From: Quercus robur | Lineage: Eukaryota > Streptophyta > Magnoliopsida > Fagales > Fagaceae | Reading direction: 5' to 3' | Assembly (NCBI RefSeq): GCF_932294415.1 | Contig: NC_065545.1 | Location: 20,157,357-20,221,356 of the forward strand | DNA: 64,000 nucleotides | Shown: positions 10,255 through 22,125 of the stretch, in pieces | How the letters are laid out: the number at the start of each line of letters is the position of its first letter | How positions within the stretch are numbered: the stretch's first letter is position 1 | Notes under the pieces: model-generated | Databases searched by the model: none | What the model was told of the DNA's origin: nothing | The model's input: only the letters and a program-made list of their open reading frames with translations | Made by a program: the position numbers and the translations under genes

Positions 10255-11574
10255 ATGGCTAGCTCTATTCAATATATCCTCTTCTCTACCTTCTTATTAT
10301 TCCTCATTGCTCCTTCTTTGGCTAAACAATCTTTCAGGCCAAAAGCACTAGTTGTTCCAGTCTCCAAAGATGCCACCACTCTTCAATACATTACACGTAT
10401 TAACCAAAGAACCCCACTTGTTCCAATAAGCCTAGTGGTTGATCTTGGTGGCCAATTTTTGTGGGTTAATTGTGAGCAAAATTATGTGTCCTCAACATAC
10501 CACCCGGTCCGTTGCCACTCAGCCCAATGCTCACTTGCTGGAGCTAGTGGCTGTGGGGATTGCTTCTCAGCCCCTAAGCCAGGCTGCAACAACAATACAT
10601 GTGGTGTCACACCTGGCAACACCGTGACGCACACCGCCACGAGCGGTGAACTTGCCACGGATGTTGTGTCGGTCCAATCAACCAACGGGTCAAACCCAGG
10701 CCGGGTTGTGACCGTGCCACGTTTCCTTTTCTCATGTGCACCTACTTTCCTATTGAAAGGTCTTGCTAGTGGGGTTTCAGGCATGGCTGGACTAGGCAGG
10801 ACTAGAATTGCATTCCCTTCACAATTTGCTTCTGCCTTTAGCTTCCATAGGAAATTTGCAATTTGCTTATCATCCACAACTTCAACCGCATCACCAGGAG
10901 TTATGTTCTATGGAGATGGGCCTTATGTACTACTTCCTAACATTGATGCCTCTCAATCCCTCACATACACCCCACTATTTATCAACCCTGTAAGCACAGC
11001 CTCAGCCTATTCACAAGGAGAGCCCTCAGCTGAGTATTTTATTGGTGTGAAGTCTATCAACGTAAGTGAAAAAGTTGTCCCAATAAACTCAAAATTGCTC
11101 TCAATTGATAGTAAAGGTTTTGGTGGGACTAAGATTAGCACTGTCAACCCTTACACTGTCTTAGAGACTTCCATCTACAATGCATTGACAAAGGCTTTTA
11201 TCAATGCCGCTGCTGCCAGGAACATCACTAGGGTGGCTTCCGTGGCACCATTCGACGTGTGTTTCAGCTCAAAGAACGTGTTTAGCACAATTCTTGGGCC
11301 TTCTGTGCCTACAATCTATCTTGTTTTGCAGAATAAGAATGTGTATTGGAGCATATTTGGTGATAACTCAATGGTACAGGTTAGTGACAATGTGCTGTGC
11401 CTCGGATTTGTAAATGGAGGCAAAAATCCCAGGACTTCAATCGTTATTGGAGGGCACCAGTTGGAGGACAATCTCTTGCAGTTTGACTTGGCAAAATCAA
11501 GGCTAGGCTTTAGCTCTCTTCTCTTTGGTAGACGAACTACATGCTCAAACTTCAACTTCACCTCCAACGCCTAG
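10255..11574 (+). CDS. basic 7S globulin-like / EDGP-like aspartic-protease-fold protein (439 aa)
   Basis: Intronless secreted protein of the pepsin-fold A1 family (basic 7S globulin, EDGP, xylanase-inhibitor-like). A hydrophobic signal peptide covers about residues 1-23 (YILFSTFLLFLIAPSLA). The first active-site region is VVDLGGQFLWVNCE where active enzymes have DTGS. Cys-rich segments follow (CHSAQCSLAGASGCGDC, PGCNNNTCG). GVSGMAGLGR and SVPTIYLVLQ are family landmarks. At the second catalytic site the expected DSGT is replaced by TVLETS, so no second Asp is present and proteolysis is unlikely. Members are apoplastic or seed proteins that bind glycosidases or peptide hormones. The start at 10255 is chosen because it opens the signal peptide and lies just after the TATA box. 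A damaged fragment of a paralogue follows at 11893. Confidence 0.9.
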   Translation: MASSIQYILFSTFLLFLIAPSLAKQSFRPKALVVPVSKDATTLQYITRINQRTPLVPISLVVDLGGQFLWVNCEQNYVSSTYHPVRCHSAQCSLAGASGCGDCFSAPKPGCNNNTCGVTPGNTVTHTATSGELATDVVSVQSTNGSNPGRVVTVPRFLFSCAPTFLLKGLASGVSGMAGLGRTRIAFPSQFASAFSFHRKFAICLSSTTSTASPGVMFYGDGPYVLLPNIDASQSLTYTPLFINPVSTASAYSQGEPSAEYFIGVKSINVSEKVVPINSKLLSIDSKGFGGTKISTVNPYTVLETSIYNALTKAFINAAAARNITRVASVAPFDVCFSSKNVFSTILGPSVPTIYLVLQNKNVYWSIFGDNSMVQVSDNVLCLGFVNGGKNPRTSIVIGGHQLEDNLLQFDLAKSRLGFSSLLFGRRTTCSNFNFTSNA

Positions 11575-11892
11575 AGGGTGCTTATGAATCGACAGAGAAT
11601 TATTTTCTGTAATTCTATGATATATTTGTATGTGTTACAGTCTGAATAATTAATTGGGTATATAGCCCAAAAATCTTTGTTTGATATGATTTTTGAATAA
11701 TAATAAAGAGTTTGATGTTTGTATAACTCGATAAGATCTGATTATTTGAGTACCAATCAAATTGTTATCAAGCAAGCAAGTCAAATTTCGCTGACCAAAC
11801 ATGATTGCATTGGATATGGTTGCTTGACTCTTTCTTTAAGAATAAAAAACCAAATTATGATGATATCATATGATTGTGGGCCATCAGAAAAA

Positions 11893-12184
11893 GACAAGGA
11901 GTTATATTCTATGGAGATGGGCCTTATGTGCTACTTCCTAACATTGATGACTCTCGATGGGCCTTCTGTGCTACTTCCTAACATTGATGAGTCTCAATCC
12001 CTCACTTACACCCCGCTTTTTTATCAAGGAGAGCCCTCAGCTGAGCCTGAGTATTGGTGTGAAGTCTATCAATCTGAATGACAAAATTGTACCCATAGAC
12101 ACAACATCGCTTTTAATTGAAAGTGAAGGTTTTGTTTGGACTAAGATTAGGCACTGTTGACCCCTACCACTGTCTTAGATGCAA
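11893..12184 (+). pseudogene. fragment of a second globulin-like gene, broken
   Basis: The sequence matches the middle of the upstream gene (around 10904-11170). It retains FYGDGPYVLLPNIDAS-, SQSLTYTPLF- and GVKSIN-coding stretches in different frames. A segment coding GPYVLLPNIDES is duplicated in tandem (about 11918-11949 and 11957-11988). The stretch coding INPVSTASAYS is deleted, and frameshifts break the rest. No 5' or 3' end is present. It is a partial gene duplicate, not an exon of the neighbour. Confidence 0.85.
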
Positions 12185-12389
12185 GGAAATCAATATTGTA
12201 CCGGAAAAATAATCCAAAATTTCTATGAGTTATTCAATATTCAAGATTAAAGTATGAAGATGCAGCTTAAAGAAGAATTATGTCAGGATTTCGACTGACA
12301 TTCAATCTCCACTTCATCGATCAAAATTCAAGTTTTGATAGCCTTTTGATTGCGGTTGATCAATTTAAAAAATATTGTTCGAATGATGT
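12185..12389. other. left half of an unclassified repeat split by the LINE
   Basis: Non-coding sequence ending at the LINE target site. Its continuation resumes at 18198 across the 13-bp duplication. The joined sequence has no ORF. It looks like a degenerate LTR or other dispersed repeat, which I cannot classify. Confidence 0.4.
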
Positions 12390-12450
12390 TTGAAAATGAC
12401 TTTCTTTTTTTTTTTTGGGAGAAAGAAGACATCAAACTTTATTAAGAAAA

Positions 12451-15400
12451 TTAGCCATGGTCGGCAAGAAATACAAAATTTAAGTGTGGAGAAACATCCT
12501 CTGTCCACACCGAGAAACTTCTAACATGTCTAACATGTTTAGCTAGGTTATGCACTACACTATTGCTCGAATGGTGAACATGGTAAAATGAAACACAACT
12601 GTCTGCCACTAACGTGGACTTTGCTGAGCTGAGTATGTGACCATAGGTAGAGAGGGACTTCTCATCTGAGATCAGGGTGGTTATTACGTTGGCCGAGTCT
12701 CCTTCCGAGATGAATGAAGTGAATCCAAGGTCTTGTGCAAAGGATAATGCTCTGGCTACAGCCATTGCTTCAGCTATTTCTGGGGAAAAAGGGAGACTAG
12801 CTTGTTTGGATAGAGAGGCGATTGCTTGCCTGTCACTATCTCGAATAATCACTCCTATGCCGGCTTTTCCTATATCTTTGAATAAAGCTTCGTCAAAGTC
12901 TACCTTGACCCTTCCTACCAGAAGAGGAGACCACCTGATCGGAGCTGGGAGGCTGTGATGGATCCACTTTGGGGCGTCAGAAACAGCTTGGTGGAATGTG
13001 GCAAGTGCCTGTGAAGCTACATGAATTACTTGCAACAACGGGTAATCTATGGATGAGATTTGTACCTGGTTTCGAAGATGCCAAATGGTCCATATAACTG
13101 ATGCCATTGACTCCACTTTCTTCTGTTCCTCATGTGTGAAGACAAGCACTTCTCGAATTGATGAGAAAGTTTTTATCTGAAGGAGAACGAAGGAATGGAA
13201 TCTCATATTTGTGAGAGCTGATTACATCCTTATAATGCATGGTGTATGTCTTCCACCTCCACCTTACAAAGTTCACAAGTATCTTCAGTTAAGATGTTCC
13301 GCCGTTGTAGGTTGTATTTGACAGGAAAGGCGTTCCGGCAAGCCTTCCACAAGAAGTTGCGGACCTTGTTTGGGACAGAGAGACCCCATATCATCTTCCA
13401 CACTCCATTATCATTAGGAGTAGGGCTTGTTTGTTGGCTTCTAAAATGCTCCGTGGCTAGGAACTTTGATCCTGATTTCACTGTGTAACAACCTGAAGGA
13501 GTAAAAGGTCAAACCACTACGTCCTTCAGCTTGTTCAAACAAAGAGGAATACTTGCAATTAGCTCTGCCTCTTGGGGTATAAATAGTCCATGCAGTAGGT
13601 TTTTATCCCACTTATGTGTGGCTGGATCGATAATCTTCAAAACCTTGCATAACTTGTGAGCTGACTCGTGGCTGTGTTGGGGAAGGTAGCCATGCATCAT
13701 TCCACACACTTATATCCTCTCCACAACCAACTCTCTACCGAACCCCTTCAACAATAAATCCTGTCCTTTTAGGATACTCTTCCATGCATAGGATTCGGTG
13801 TTTGAATTTGGGGCTTCCAAGATGGAACAATGGGGAAAGAACCTCACATTGAAATCTCTATAGAATAAGGAGTTTTTATGGTGGAGTAATCTCCATGCCT
13901 GTTTTGCCAAAAGTGCATCGTTAAAATTAGCTAGGCCCTTGAAACCCATACTCCCTTCAGATTTGGGTTTACAAAGAGTGTCTCACTTCACCCAATGTAC
14001 TTTTCTTCTATCTCTTTTCTACCCCCACCAAAATTTCCTAGTGAGACTTTTAATGTCTGCACGAAGTTTCAAAAGAAGTTTGAAGCAACTCATTGTGTAA
14101 GTTGGTATTGCCTGAACCACTGCCTTGATAAGGATTTCCCTTCCTGCCTGAGACAAAAGTTTCTCCTTCCACCCTTGAAGTTTTTTCCACACCCTCTCCT
14201 TTATGAAGTTAAAGTTGGTTTTCTTATGTCTCCTTATTAACAATGGTAGTCCCAAATACTTCTCATATTGCATGATCTTAGGTACATCCAATGCAATTTT
14301 GATGTGATTCTTGATTTCCTCAAAAGTGGATTTACTAAAGAAGATGGTGGTTTTGTTTTTGTTGATTTGTTGACCCGAGCATTTGCCATATATTTCAAGG
14401 ATGTTCATAATCTGTTGGCATTCCTAAATTGTGGCCCTGCAAAACAGTAGGCTATCATTTGCAAAAAGGAGATGGGTTAGTCTGTGGCTATTTCTACAAA
14501 GAGAATAACCCTTGATATCACCCTGTACTGCCGCCTTATTAATGAGGCCATGTAAGCCCTCAATGCATAACAAAAATAGGAATGGTGAAAGTGGATCCCC
14601 TTAGTGAATACCTTTAGAAGGTTTGATCATTCCTTTAAGTTCTCCATTCACAAGTATAGAATAGGAAACTATTCTGACACACAACATCAACAGATTAATT
14701 CATTTTTCAGTGAAACCCAACCGTCTCATAACAGATTCAAGGTAGGGCCACTCCACCCTATCATAGGTTTTGCTCATGTCTAAGTTAATTGTCATGTAAT
14801 TCTCCTTTCCACTATGTTTTTGCATACTATGGAGAGACTCAAAAGCAACCAAAATATTATCAGAAATAAGCCTACTTTTAGTAAAAGCACTCTGATTCTC
14901 AGTAATAATATTTGGTAAATTTTTTTTGAGTCTATTAGCCAGGACTTTAGAGAAAATCTTATAAAGCACATTGCAAAGACTTATGGGTCTAAAATCTGAA
15001 GCATGCTCAGGGGATTTATTTTTTGGGATGAGGAAGATAAAAGTATGATTAAGATGTTCAGGGAGAGTTGCAGAATTAAGAAAGTGCAAAACAGATTATG
15101 AGACATCATTACCAAGGGTACTCCAAAAATGTTGGTAGAACAATGGTGGCATGCCATTTGGTCCAGGGGCTTTTAGTGGGGCCATTTCATTGATAGCCTT
15201 TGGCACCTCCCAAGCTGTGAAGTCTACTGATAGTTGATGGTTCATGTCAACACTAATCACTTTTTGGATTGAATTGGTGGCTTCCTCACATTGTGTGCCT
15301 ACTGCCGAAGTGAAAAGCCCATGAAAATAGGACACTAGTATGTCAGCCACTTCCTCATTGCATGTGCTCCATTGTCCTGTTGAATCTCGTAGCCTTTGAA

Positions 15401-16539
15401 TTGTGTTTTTCCTTTTTCGTTAAGTGGCCCTACTGTGGAAGAATTTAGAGTTCTGGTCTCCCTGTGAAGCCCATAACACTTTGGACCTTTGGAACCACAT
15501 TCGTTGGTCTTTGTCCACCAGACTTGCAATCTTTTTTTTTTTTTTTTTAATTCTACAACCAAAAATTTTGACCAATTTGCATGGCTTCATTTTCTGCATG
15601 AGCTAAGTCTTTTCTTCTCTATTTCAGCAATGTTTGGACGCTACTGAAGTGGTCCCTGTTCCATTTCAGTAGCTTCTTTCCACATTCTTTTTTTTTTTTT
15701 TTTATCTTTTACACCGTTCTAAAGGTTGGATCATCTATGCCTCTAGCATCCTAGACCGCTTTAACTATTTCAGAACATCCTCGATCAGATAGCCACATCG
15801 CTTCGAATCTAAAGAGTTTCCATGCTTTGTGGAAATCAAGTCCCATAGTGTTGATCAGTAATGGGCAGTGATTTGATGAGTCTACGATTAGGTGATGGAC
15901 TTTTGTACATGCAAATCTCAAAAGCCAATCGTTAGTTGCAAAAGCCCGATCAAGCCGTTCCCATATAGAATGACCTGTAGAGAAGTGCTTCTACCATGTA
16001 AATCGATGGCCGAAAAATCCAAGATCAATAAAACTACATTCATCCACCATATCCCAGAATAGCTACATTTGTGCTTGGCTTCTATTACTTCCTCCAAGTT
16101 TTTCAGAGCTCCTAATAATTTCATTAAAGTCCCCGACACACAACTAAAAGAGATTAAATTTTTTCTGGAGCTATTGGAGCTTATTCCATGATTCATATCG
16201 CTTGTGGGTAACTGGTTCTCCATAGAAGCCTGTGAAACGCCATTCATCATCCCTTCCCTTATTAATAATGGAATCAATATGGTTCTTGGAAAAAGTATCA
16301 ACATGTACATCAATAGAATTCCTCTAATATAGAGCTAGACCGCCCCCTCTATTATTTCTTTCCACAAAGAATAAGTTGTCAAATTCTATCTTGCGTTTGA
16401 TCTCTTGTAGCTTGGCTTCATCCGCCCATGTTTCGGCTAAAAACACGACAGAGGAATCTTTAGCTCGAATCATCACTTCAGGCTTCTTCCCTGTCCGCAG
16501 GTTCCCAAGCCCATGATAGTTTCATACAATGATATTCAT
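12451..16539 (-). pseudogene. LINE ORF2 (endonuclease, reverse transcriptase, RNase H), decayed
   Basis: The start is placed at 16539 because MNIIV-NYHGLGNLRTGKKP matches the usual N-terminus; it has a stop at codon 6 where Trp is expected. Endonuclease: VVFLAETWADEAKL, WRFTGFYGEP and CVGDFNEI (about 16500-15850). Reverse transcriptase: MAPLKAPGPNGMPPLFYQHF, SDFRPISLCNVLYKIFSKVLANRLK, QSAFTKSRLISDNILVAFE, LDMSKTYDRVEWPYLESVMRRLGF (about 15220-14700); the region of the catalytic FADD box is lost, followed by QQINKNKTTIFFSKST (14365). Zinc-binding region: WKMIWGLSVPNKVRNFLWKA, then CELCKVEVEDIHHAL (13400-13230). RNase H: VKVDFDEALFKD through YHVHHSSNSVVHNLAKHV, stop at 12451. Many stops and frame changes make it inactive. 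Confidence 0.9.
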
Positions 16540-16604
16540 GGTGATTGGCGGGGCTGTTGAACAGCCTCCACCATTGAATTGTCATGCCCATCCACTCTTG
16601 AAAC

Positions 16605-17981
16605 CTAATATTTTTTACAAGGTAACTCGAGTTGGATTTCATCATCTTCCTCCTTTCCCCGTTTTGCTGCTATTGAGGTTTGAATATCTGCGTCTGTCTT
16701 AGGGATATTACGTATCAATTTCTTCCACTTCCTAAGTTTAATAGTATTGGGTATATTAGTTAAAGTTTGACCAGCCACGTGTGCCAAATTCTGATTTCCA
16801 CCACTATCCAACCTATCCATAGTATTCTCTAAATTGTCTCCACTAGTGGCCACATATGTTGAGGATCCAGCTGTCATATTTGGTGAGCTATAATCATGGG
16901 ATTCAAAAATTTTATGAGCCATATCAACCTCTTCAATTTGGGATTCAAAATATTTTGGATGGGGTGATAGAGATATAATAGGAATGTGATTTATTACCTG
17001 AGGATTTTGGAGTAAATTCTCGCGTGGAATCTGCTCAAGATCATCCATATTTTCTGCGATATCCATATTCGAAATGTTTTGTTGGTCAACGCTCGGCGGT
17101 GACTCATTGATGGGCTGGGTCTGACCGTCACTTTATGTGTCCACCGACGGCTTCTTTCCCGATTTGGTTGGTTGAGCCATCGTGTTTTTGGCACTCGAGC
17201 CTCCAAGGCCATCACCCATTCCTGGGACAGTGGTAAAGGATGATTTTCCTGGATTGTACGGTGTCGCCCTAAGCCATGCACCATACCCCTGAATTTCCTC
17301 AGAGCCAGAACCTCTACTTGTGAGCCATTTTTTGCATTCTTTCTCATCATGGGACACCAAGCTGTACCAATAACAAAAGTTGGGTAGTTTTTCGTATTTG
17401 AAAGACACCCTTCATTCGTTATCTTCTCCTATATCAATTTTATGACCTCGACATAGGGGCTTTGAGATATCTACTTCCACCTTCACACGGACAAAGTCAT
17501 TCCCCACTAACTCTTTTGGATTCTTCGTCTCTGATACTTCTCCAATTGATTCACCTAGTTCTATTGCTGTCTCGAGGTCCAGTAATCTCATTGATAAACC
17601 ATGTATTTGCACCCAAAATTTGACCTTTGTAAAGCGCAAATTTCTGGCCGGGGTCTTATAATCGTAGCGCTAGAATAGAACTAGATGTTTATCAAAGGAC
17701 CATTGCTGTTGCGCTAAAACTCTTTCAACATCAGATTCTAATTCAAATATGAAGAGCAGTACATGGTCACCTACTTCCCTAATCTTGAACTCATTTCGGG
17801 CTCTCCACAAGGGTTTAAAGGTTTGTCCAATAACTTCCACGTTAATGGCACGTTTTGTTAGGAACTTTGCTGCTAATACATACTCCTTCCTTTTCAGATT
17901 TTTTGATTTTGTCAAGCTGAGTTTGGTCCCTTCTTTAGTAGTCAGGGACAGTTTTTTCCATTCACTAAGGATATCTTCCAT
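16605..17981 (-). pseudogene. LINE ORF1 (nucleic-acid-binding protein), three in-frame stops
   Basis: It starts MEDILSEWKKLSLTTKEG. A DUF4283-type domain follows (AAKFLTKRAINVEVIGQTFK, DHVLLFIFELESDVERVL), then the knuckle region FKYEKLPNFCYWYSLVSHDEKEC, in which the usual CYWCG has become CYWYS so one zinc ligand is lost. The frame is the same throughout but is broken by UAG at 17672-17670, UGA at 17414-17412 (an Arg CGA changed to TGA would explain it) and UAA near 17133. It ends with IQLELPCKKY. The protein would coat LINE RNA; this copy cannot make it whole. Confidence 0.88.
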
Positions 17982-18210
17982 GTCGGATGCAATTTTTAGG
18001 GTTCAGAAAAGAAAAGCGAGAGAAGAAAAGTGTTTCCTAGATCCCATAAAAGAAAAAAACCAACAAAGCCTTACTGCTAATAGTGTTAATAGAGGGAAGA
18101 GAATATCACTCCGAGGAAGATAACCAAGTTCTACGTACCACGATCTCCAAAGAGAGCAGCGTGGTAGAGAAAGTTAATGTGAGTTCATATTTTACGCTTG
18201 AAAATGACTT

Positions 18211-18740
18211 GATTGATCAAATATCATGTATTTAGAATTTAACATGTTTTAATTGAAGTCAGTGTCATTCTCTTTAAACCCTACCAAGTCTACAATATAA
18301 AGACTCTTATGTTGCATGACTTTTTTTGTGGCTGAGAGAAATAGACACTCAAAGCAAACAGAGAAAAATATAGTCTCCCTCTTAGTGAACTTGTGAGAAC
18401 AACAAATCATTTTTATTTAGGTTTGTATTAGTTGATGATCAAGAAGTTGAAGCCACAAACTCAATGCATCACTGAGGTAGAGCAAATCTTCAAGAGGTTC
18501 TTGGAGTCAGTTAGAGATCCTGATTGTGAATATAGATATGCGTTAGTTGTTAAAGCATTCATATAATATATAAAATATTTTAGAAATGTTGTAATTTCTA
18601 AAGAGTCTTTATAGTAAGTTCATCTCCTAGGGGGCAAAGCCTAGATATAAAGGTTGATCATGAATATCACATTATGATTAATGGAAGTGTAAGTTCATTT
18701 TCATAATAAAATCAAAATTCTCTTCGCTCCCTCTTTACAT
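18211..18740. other. right half of the repeat interrupted by the LINE
   Basis: Continues the sequence that stops at 12389. It has a possible TATA (ACAATATAAAGAC, about 18291) and a run of short non-coding motifs. No protein is encoded. The pairing with the left half is inferred from the target duplication. Confidence 0.4.
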
Positions 18741-18833
18741 TACATAATATATTTCCAATTAAAGATGGATTCTATATAAAAATTTTCCAATAAATATGTC
18801 TCAATGAAGTCTCTAACTTCTCAATTAAACTTT

Positions 18834-18876
<43 letters not shown>

Positions 18877-19190
18877 ATAATTTAAAACTCTACAAAATAC
18901 ACCAAAAATTACCTCAATGAAGTTTCCAAAACTCCTCAATTGAATTTGGAGTTTATTTAATTCACCAAAAATAAATAGCAAATAAATAAATACCCTTTTA
19001 CTTACACTTTTCTCAACAAAAAAAAAAAAAGGTCTTTATATAATTATATATATATAAAAAGAATGGAAAATAAAATAAATAAATACAGGGGTATAGAAGT
19101 AAATACCACAAACAAAAAGGTCCCGGGACGGCGTCGTTTAAAGAAGTCTCGCTCACAAAAAGGCCTTGCTCGATACCAAGGTAGCACAAG
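18741..19190. repeat. tandem-duplicated AT-rich segment with 36-T tract, upstream of SmD1
   Basis: Two diverged direct copies, about 111 bases apart, of a stretch starting CAATGAAGT and including CTCAATT (18803 and 18914). Between them lie 36 T at 18837-18872. From about 19037 a TATATAATTATATATATATA run precedes the SmD1 leader and may serve as its TATA region. Confidence 0.5.
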
Positions 19191-19296
19191 TACTAGTAGC
19201 AGCGCGAGCCCTAAAACTCAAAAATCGCTCTCCCTGTCTGTGTGTCCATTGCAGCACACACGAACACCCATACAGAGCCCTATTTCTTCGTCCACA

Positions 19297-21803
19297 ATGA
19301 AGCTCGTTAGGTCTCTCACTCTCACCCTTCTCCTTCTTTTCTTTTTGGTTTTTCTCTGTTTTTGAAAACAATGTGATTTCAGCGTTTAATTAATTTTCGA
19401 CAATTTTTTTTAAAATTTTTTATAAATTAATTAATTTGTGAAAAAACAATGTACAGGTTTTTGATGAAGCTGAACAACGAGACCGTCTCGATCGAGCTCA
19501 AGAACGGCACTGTCGTTCACGGCACCATCACAGGTCTCTCTCTGGTTTTGTTTTTTTATAATTAGGGTTTTTGTTAAACCCTAGGTTTTTTAATATGCAT
19601 TTTCTTTTTGATTTTTTGTGGTAGTTTAGTGAGTGGAATTATTGGCTAGAAACCCTAGCAAATTTTGGTGTTTGATTTGTGCTTATAGGGAGGTTAGATT
19701 GTTAGTACTTGAGCCAAATATAGAGGTTTTGATGAATGGAGCCTAATTGGGGTTTCTGTGGTGTGGTTTTATGTTTGAAAAGCTTTTGTGGGGTCTCTGG
19801 GAATGTGGAAACTGAACAGCAATTGGGAAAAAATGATTGATGAAGAGGTCCTTTTTTAAGTGGGTTTGAAGCTGAAATAGCAATAAACAAAAAAGGGCAT
19901 GTGAATTAAGGAGTTGACAGGGAGCCTGATTTTTGGGCTGCTCCTGATTAGTCTATCAAGGATCCATAGCCAACTCCAAAATTTGAGATTAAGGTGGTGG
20001 AGTTTTCGTTGCTCCTGGGTATGAGCATAAACTGCTTGGCCCGTCAAGGGTGAACCTGGCAACTGTTTTTGGTGGGTAAGGTCGGTTGCCCATAGGTTTT
20101 ACTGGCTAGAGGCTAGTCCAAAAGGCTCTTCTTTACAAAAGTTCCCTATGTTATTTATTTATCTATTTTAAAGTTTGTTGATTTTTTTTCTTAGTTTTTT
20201 TGAATATTACTTGAGAATGTTGTGCAATATAACTGGGGATTTTTTGGTTGAATCTTATGACATGGAATGAAGAAGGTGCTAGTTTTAATTTGCTGGTTTC
20301 TTTTTAAAAATTATTTTTCAAAAAAGAATTGTCTAAATTTATGTTATCTCTGTGGATTCAAGAAAAGGGCTGTTAAAATGTTAATGGGGTTGTCCTGATA
20401 GTTTTGCTTACATAATGTTTGAAATTGTGGCAGAAAACGAGGTAGAATTTTTTAACTTTGTGAGCAATAAATAGCCAAAATTCAAAGTATTTTTGGGGGG
20501 GGGAAATTGGGAGAAAAGGATGGTCTGCCTAGGAGGTGGAAAGCCCCTGTTTGGTTCCATTTTGGTGGTTGGATTAACTATTTGAGTGACAATGTTTGCC
20601 TTGCTTATTCTCTATTGAAGTATGTATATCAGTAATTGTTCCGTTTCTCCCTGTTTGAATAGTTTTTTTCCACTCAGAAGCATCAACGACATCAATATGA
20701 ACCAATTTTATGTTAGTGCACGACACACTTGAGTTCAAAAACATTGAACATTTGAGTTTCCCACTGTGCTCCCTGAAGAGTTTGTTTTTGCACTTGACTA
20801 TATAATGATCCTTAACACAATTACCTTTCCACTATTCACTCATTTCCTTCCTAATGGAAAGAAAGTTACTATTTAGTATTTAGAATATGATGGGAAGTGG
20901 GATTTATCTAAAAAGATTGATGAGGAGTTATAAAAGCTTATATACCAACTCATAAAATCTTGAATTGAAAAAAAGAAGTTTATGAGGGGTTAATGAAATA
21001 CTTATTTACTGATAAAAAAAAAATGTTTTGAGGGTAGGTGAGGTAAGATGGGTGGACGAAAAATGTATATATATTTTTTTCTTGATAGTATAAAACTGTA
21101 ATTATATGTGGAGTGCCTGTTAGAGGAAAATTTCATCCCTGGACTAGAGCCAGACTTGGTAGGCTTGCATGTGGTGTCGTCTTTGAGTGGCACATAAAAG
21201 TGTGCGGGGCAAAGTGCTAAGGGTACAGTTTTACTCAGATTATAAAAAAGAAAAATTATCTTTAAGGCTTTTTTCGACTCTTAACATTGTGTCATCATAC
21301 TTTCCTCATACCATTTATTGACTTTTGTCTACGGGTTTGGCTTTACCTTCACCAGGATCTGTCTGAGTACTTGTCATTTACTAGTACTCTCACCATCTTC
21401 AAGTGTTGCCTTGTTAGGTAGAGTCATGTGTGTTTGATATGATACCTATCTTATTGTGAATACTTAAATTTATCCACAGTGTAAGTGTTACTTAATTTTT
21501 TTACTCTGGTATTTTTTCATGTTGGATTGATGGATATAACATCTTTGTATTGCCATTTTCACTGTGAGAATTTTGAAATAAACTTTAATCCTTGCATGAT
21601 TAGACTAGAAGACGGTAGGATAGTTTGTTTATTTCTTGTTTCCTAATTTTGTTGAGTCATATTTTTGAGAGATGTTTTATTCCCAAGAGTTAGAATGTTA
21701 AATTCCTCATTATCTTTTAGTCACTAATGCCATTTTAGTAAATCAAATTCCTCATGTTTTTAATTACAAAGTCCATAGTTAAAGGAACTGTGTTAATATC
21801 TTA

Positions 21804-21854
<51 letters not shown>

Positions 21855-22087
21855 TTGATTAGTAAGAAGATGCCTGTTGTTAACTCATGATTGATTATGC
21901 TGCAAGATTGGGAAAAAAAAGGTAGATAAAGTTTTATGACTAGGAAATAATGTGCTTCCCTGTTGGTATGGTTGTTATGTATAGAAGAGATCAGCCTGTT
22001 TGGCATGTGCCCAAGGAAAATGATAAAGCGGATGAATAAATTACTGCTTTTTCATTATCAGGAAATTTTTGTCGGGAGTAACCCCTC

Positions 22088-22125
<38 letters not shown>

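Larger units (their letters stand above)
12390..18210 (-). mobile_element. L1-type LINE, full length but decayed, with 13-bp TSD
   Basis: The element occupies 12403-18197 (5795 bp) on the minus strand. TTGAAAATGACTT occurs at both 12390-12402 and 18198-18210, a target-site duplication. The 3' end has an A-tail (seen as T-rich 12403-12416 on plus). Order on the minus strand: ORF1 (17981-16605) with a DUF4283-like domain and a CCHC knuckle; ORF2 (16539-12451) with endonuclease, reverse transcriptase, zinc-binding region and a C-terminal RNase H. This is the layout of plant L1 elements that carry an RNase H. Both ORFs contain several stops. Confidence 0.93.

Noticed and set aside
10482-10877. 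Antisense 131-codon ORF over the globulin-like gene
   Set aside because: Shadow of the Cys-rich coding region on the other strand.
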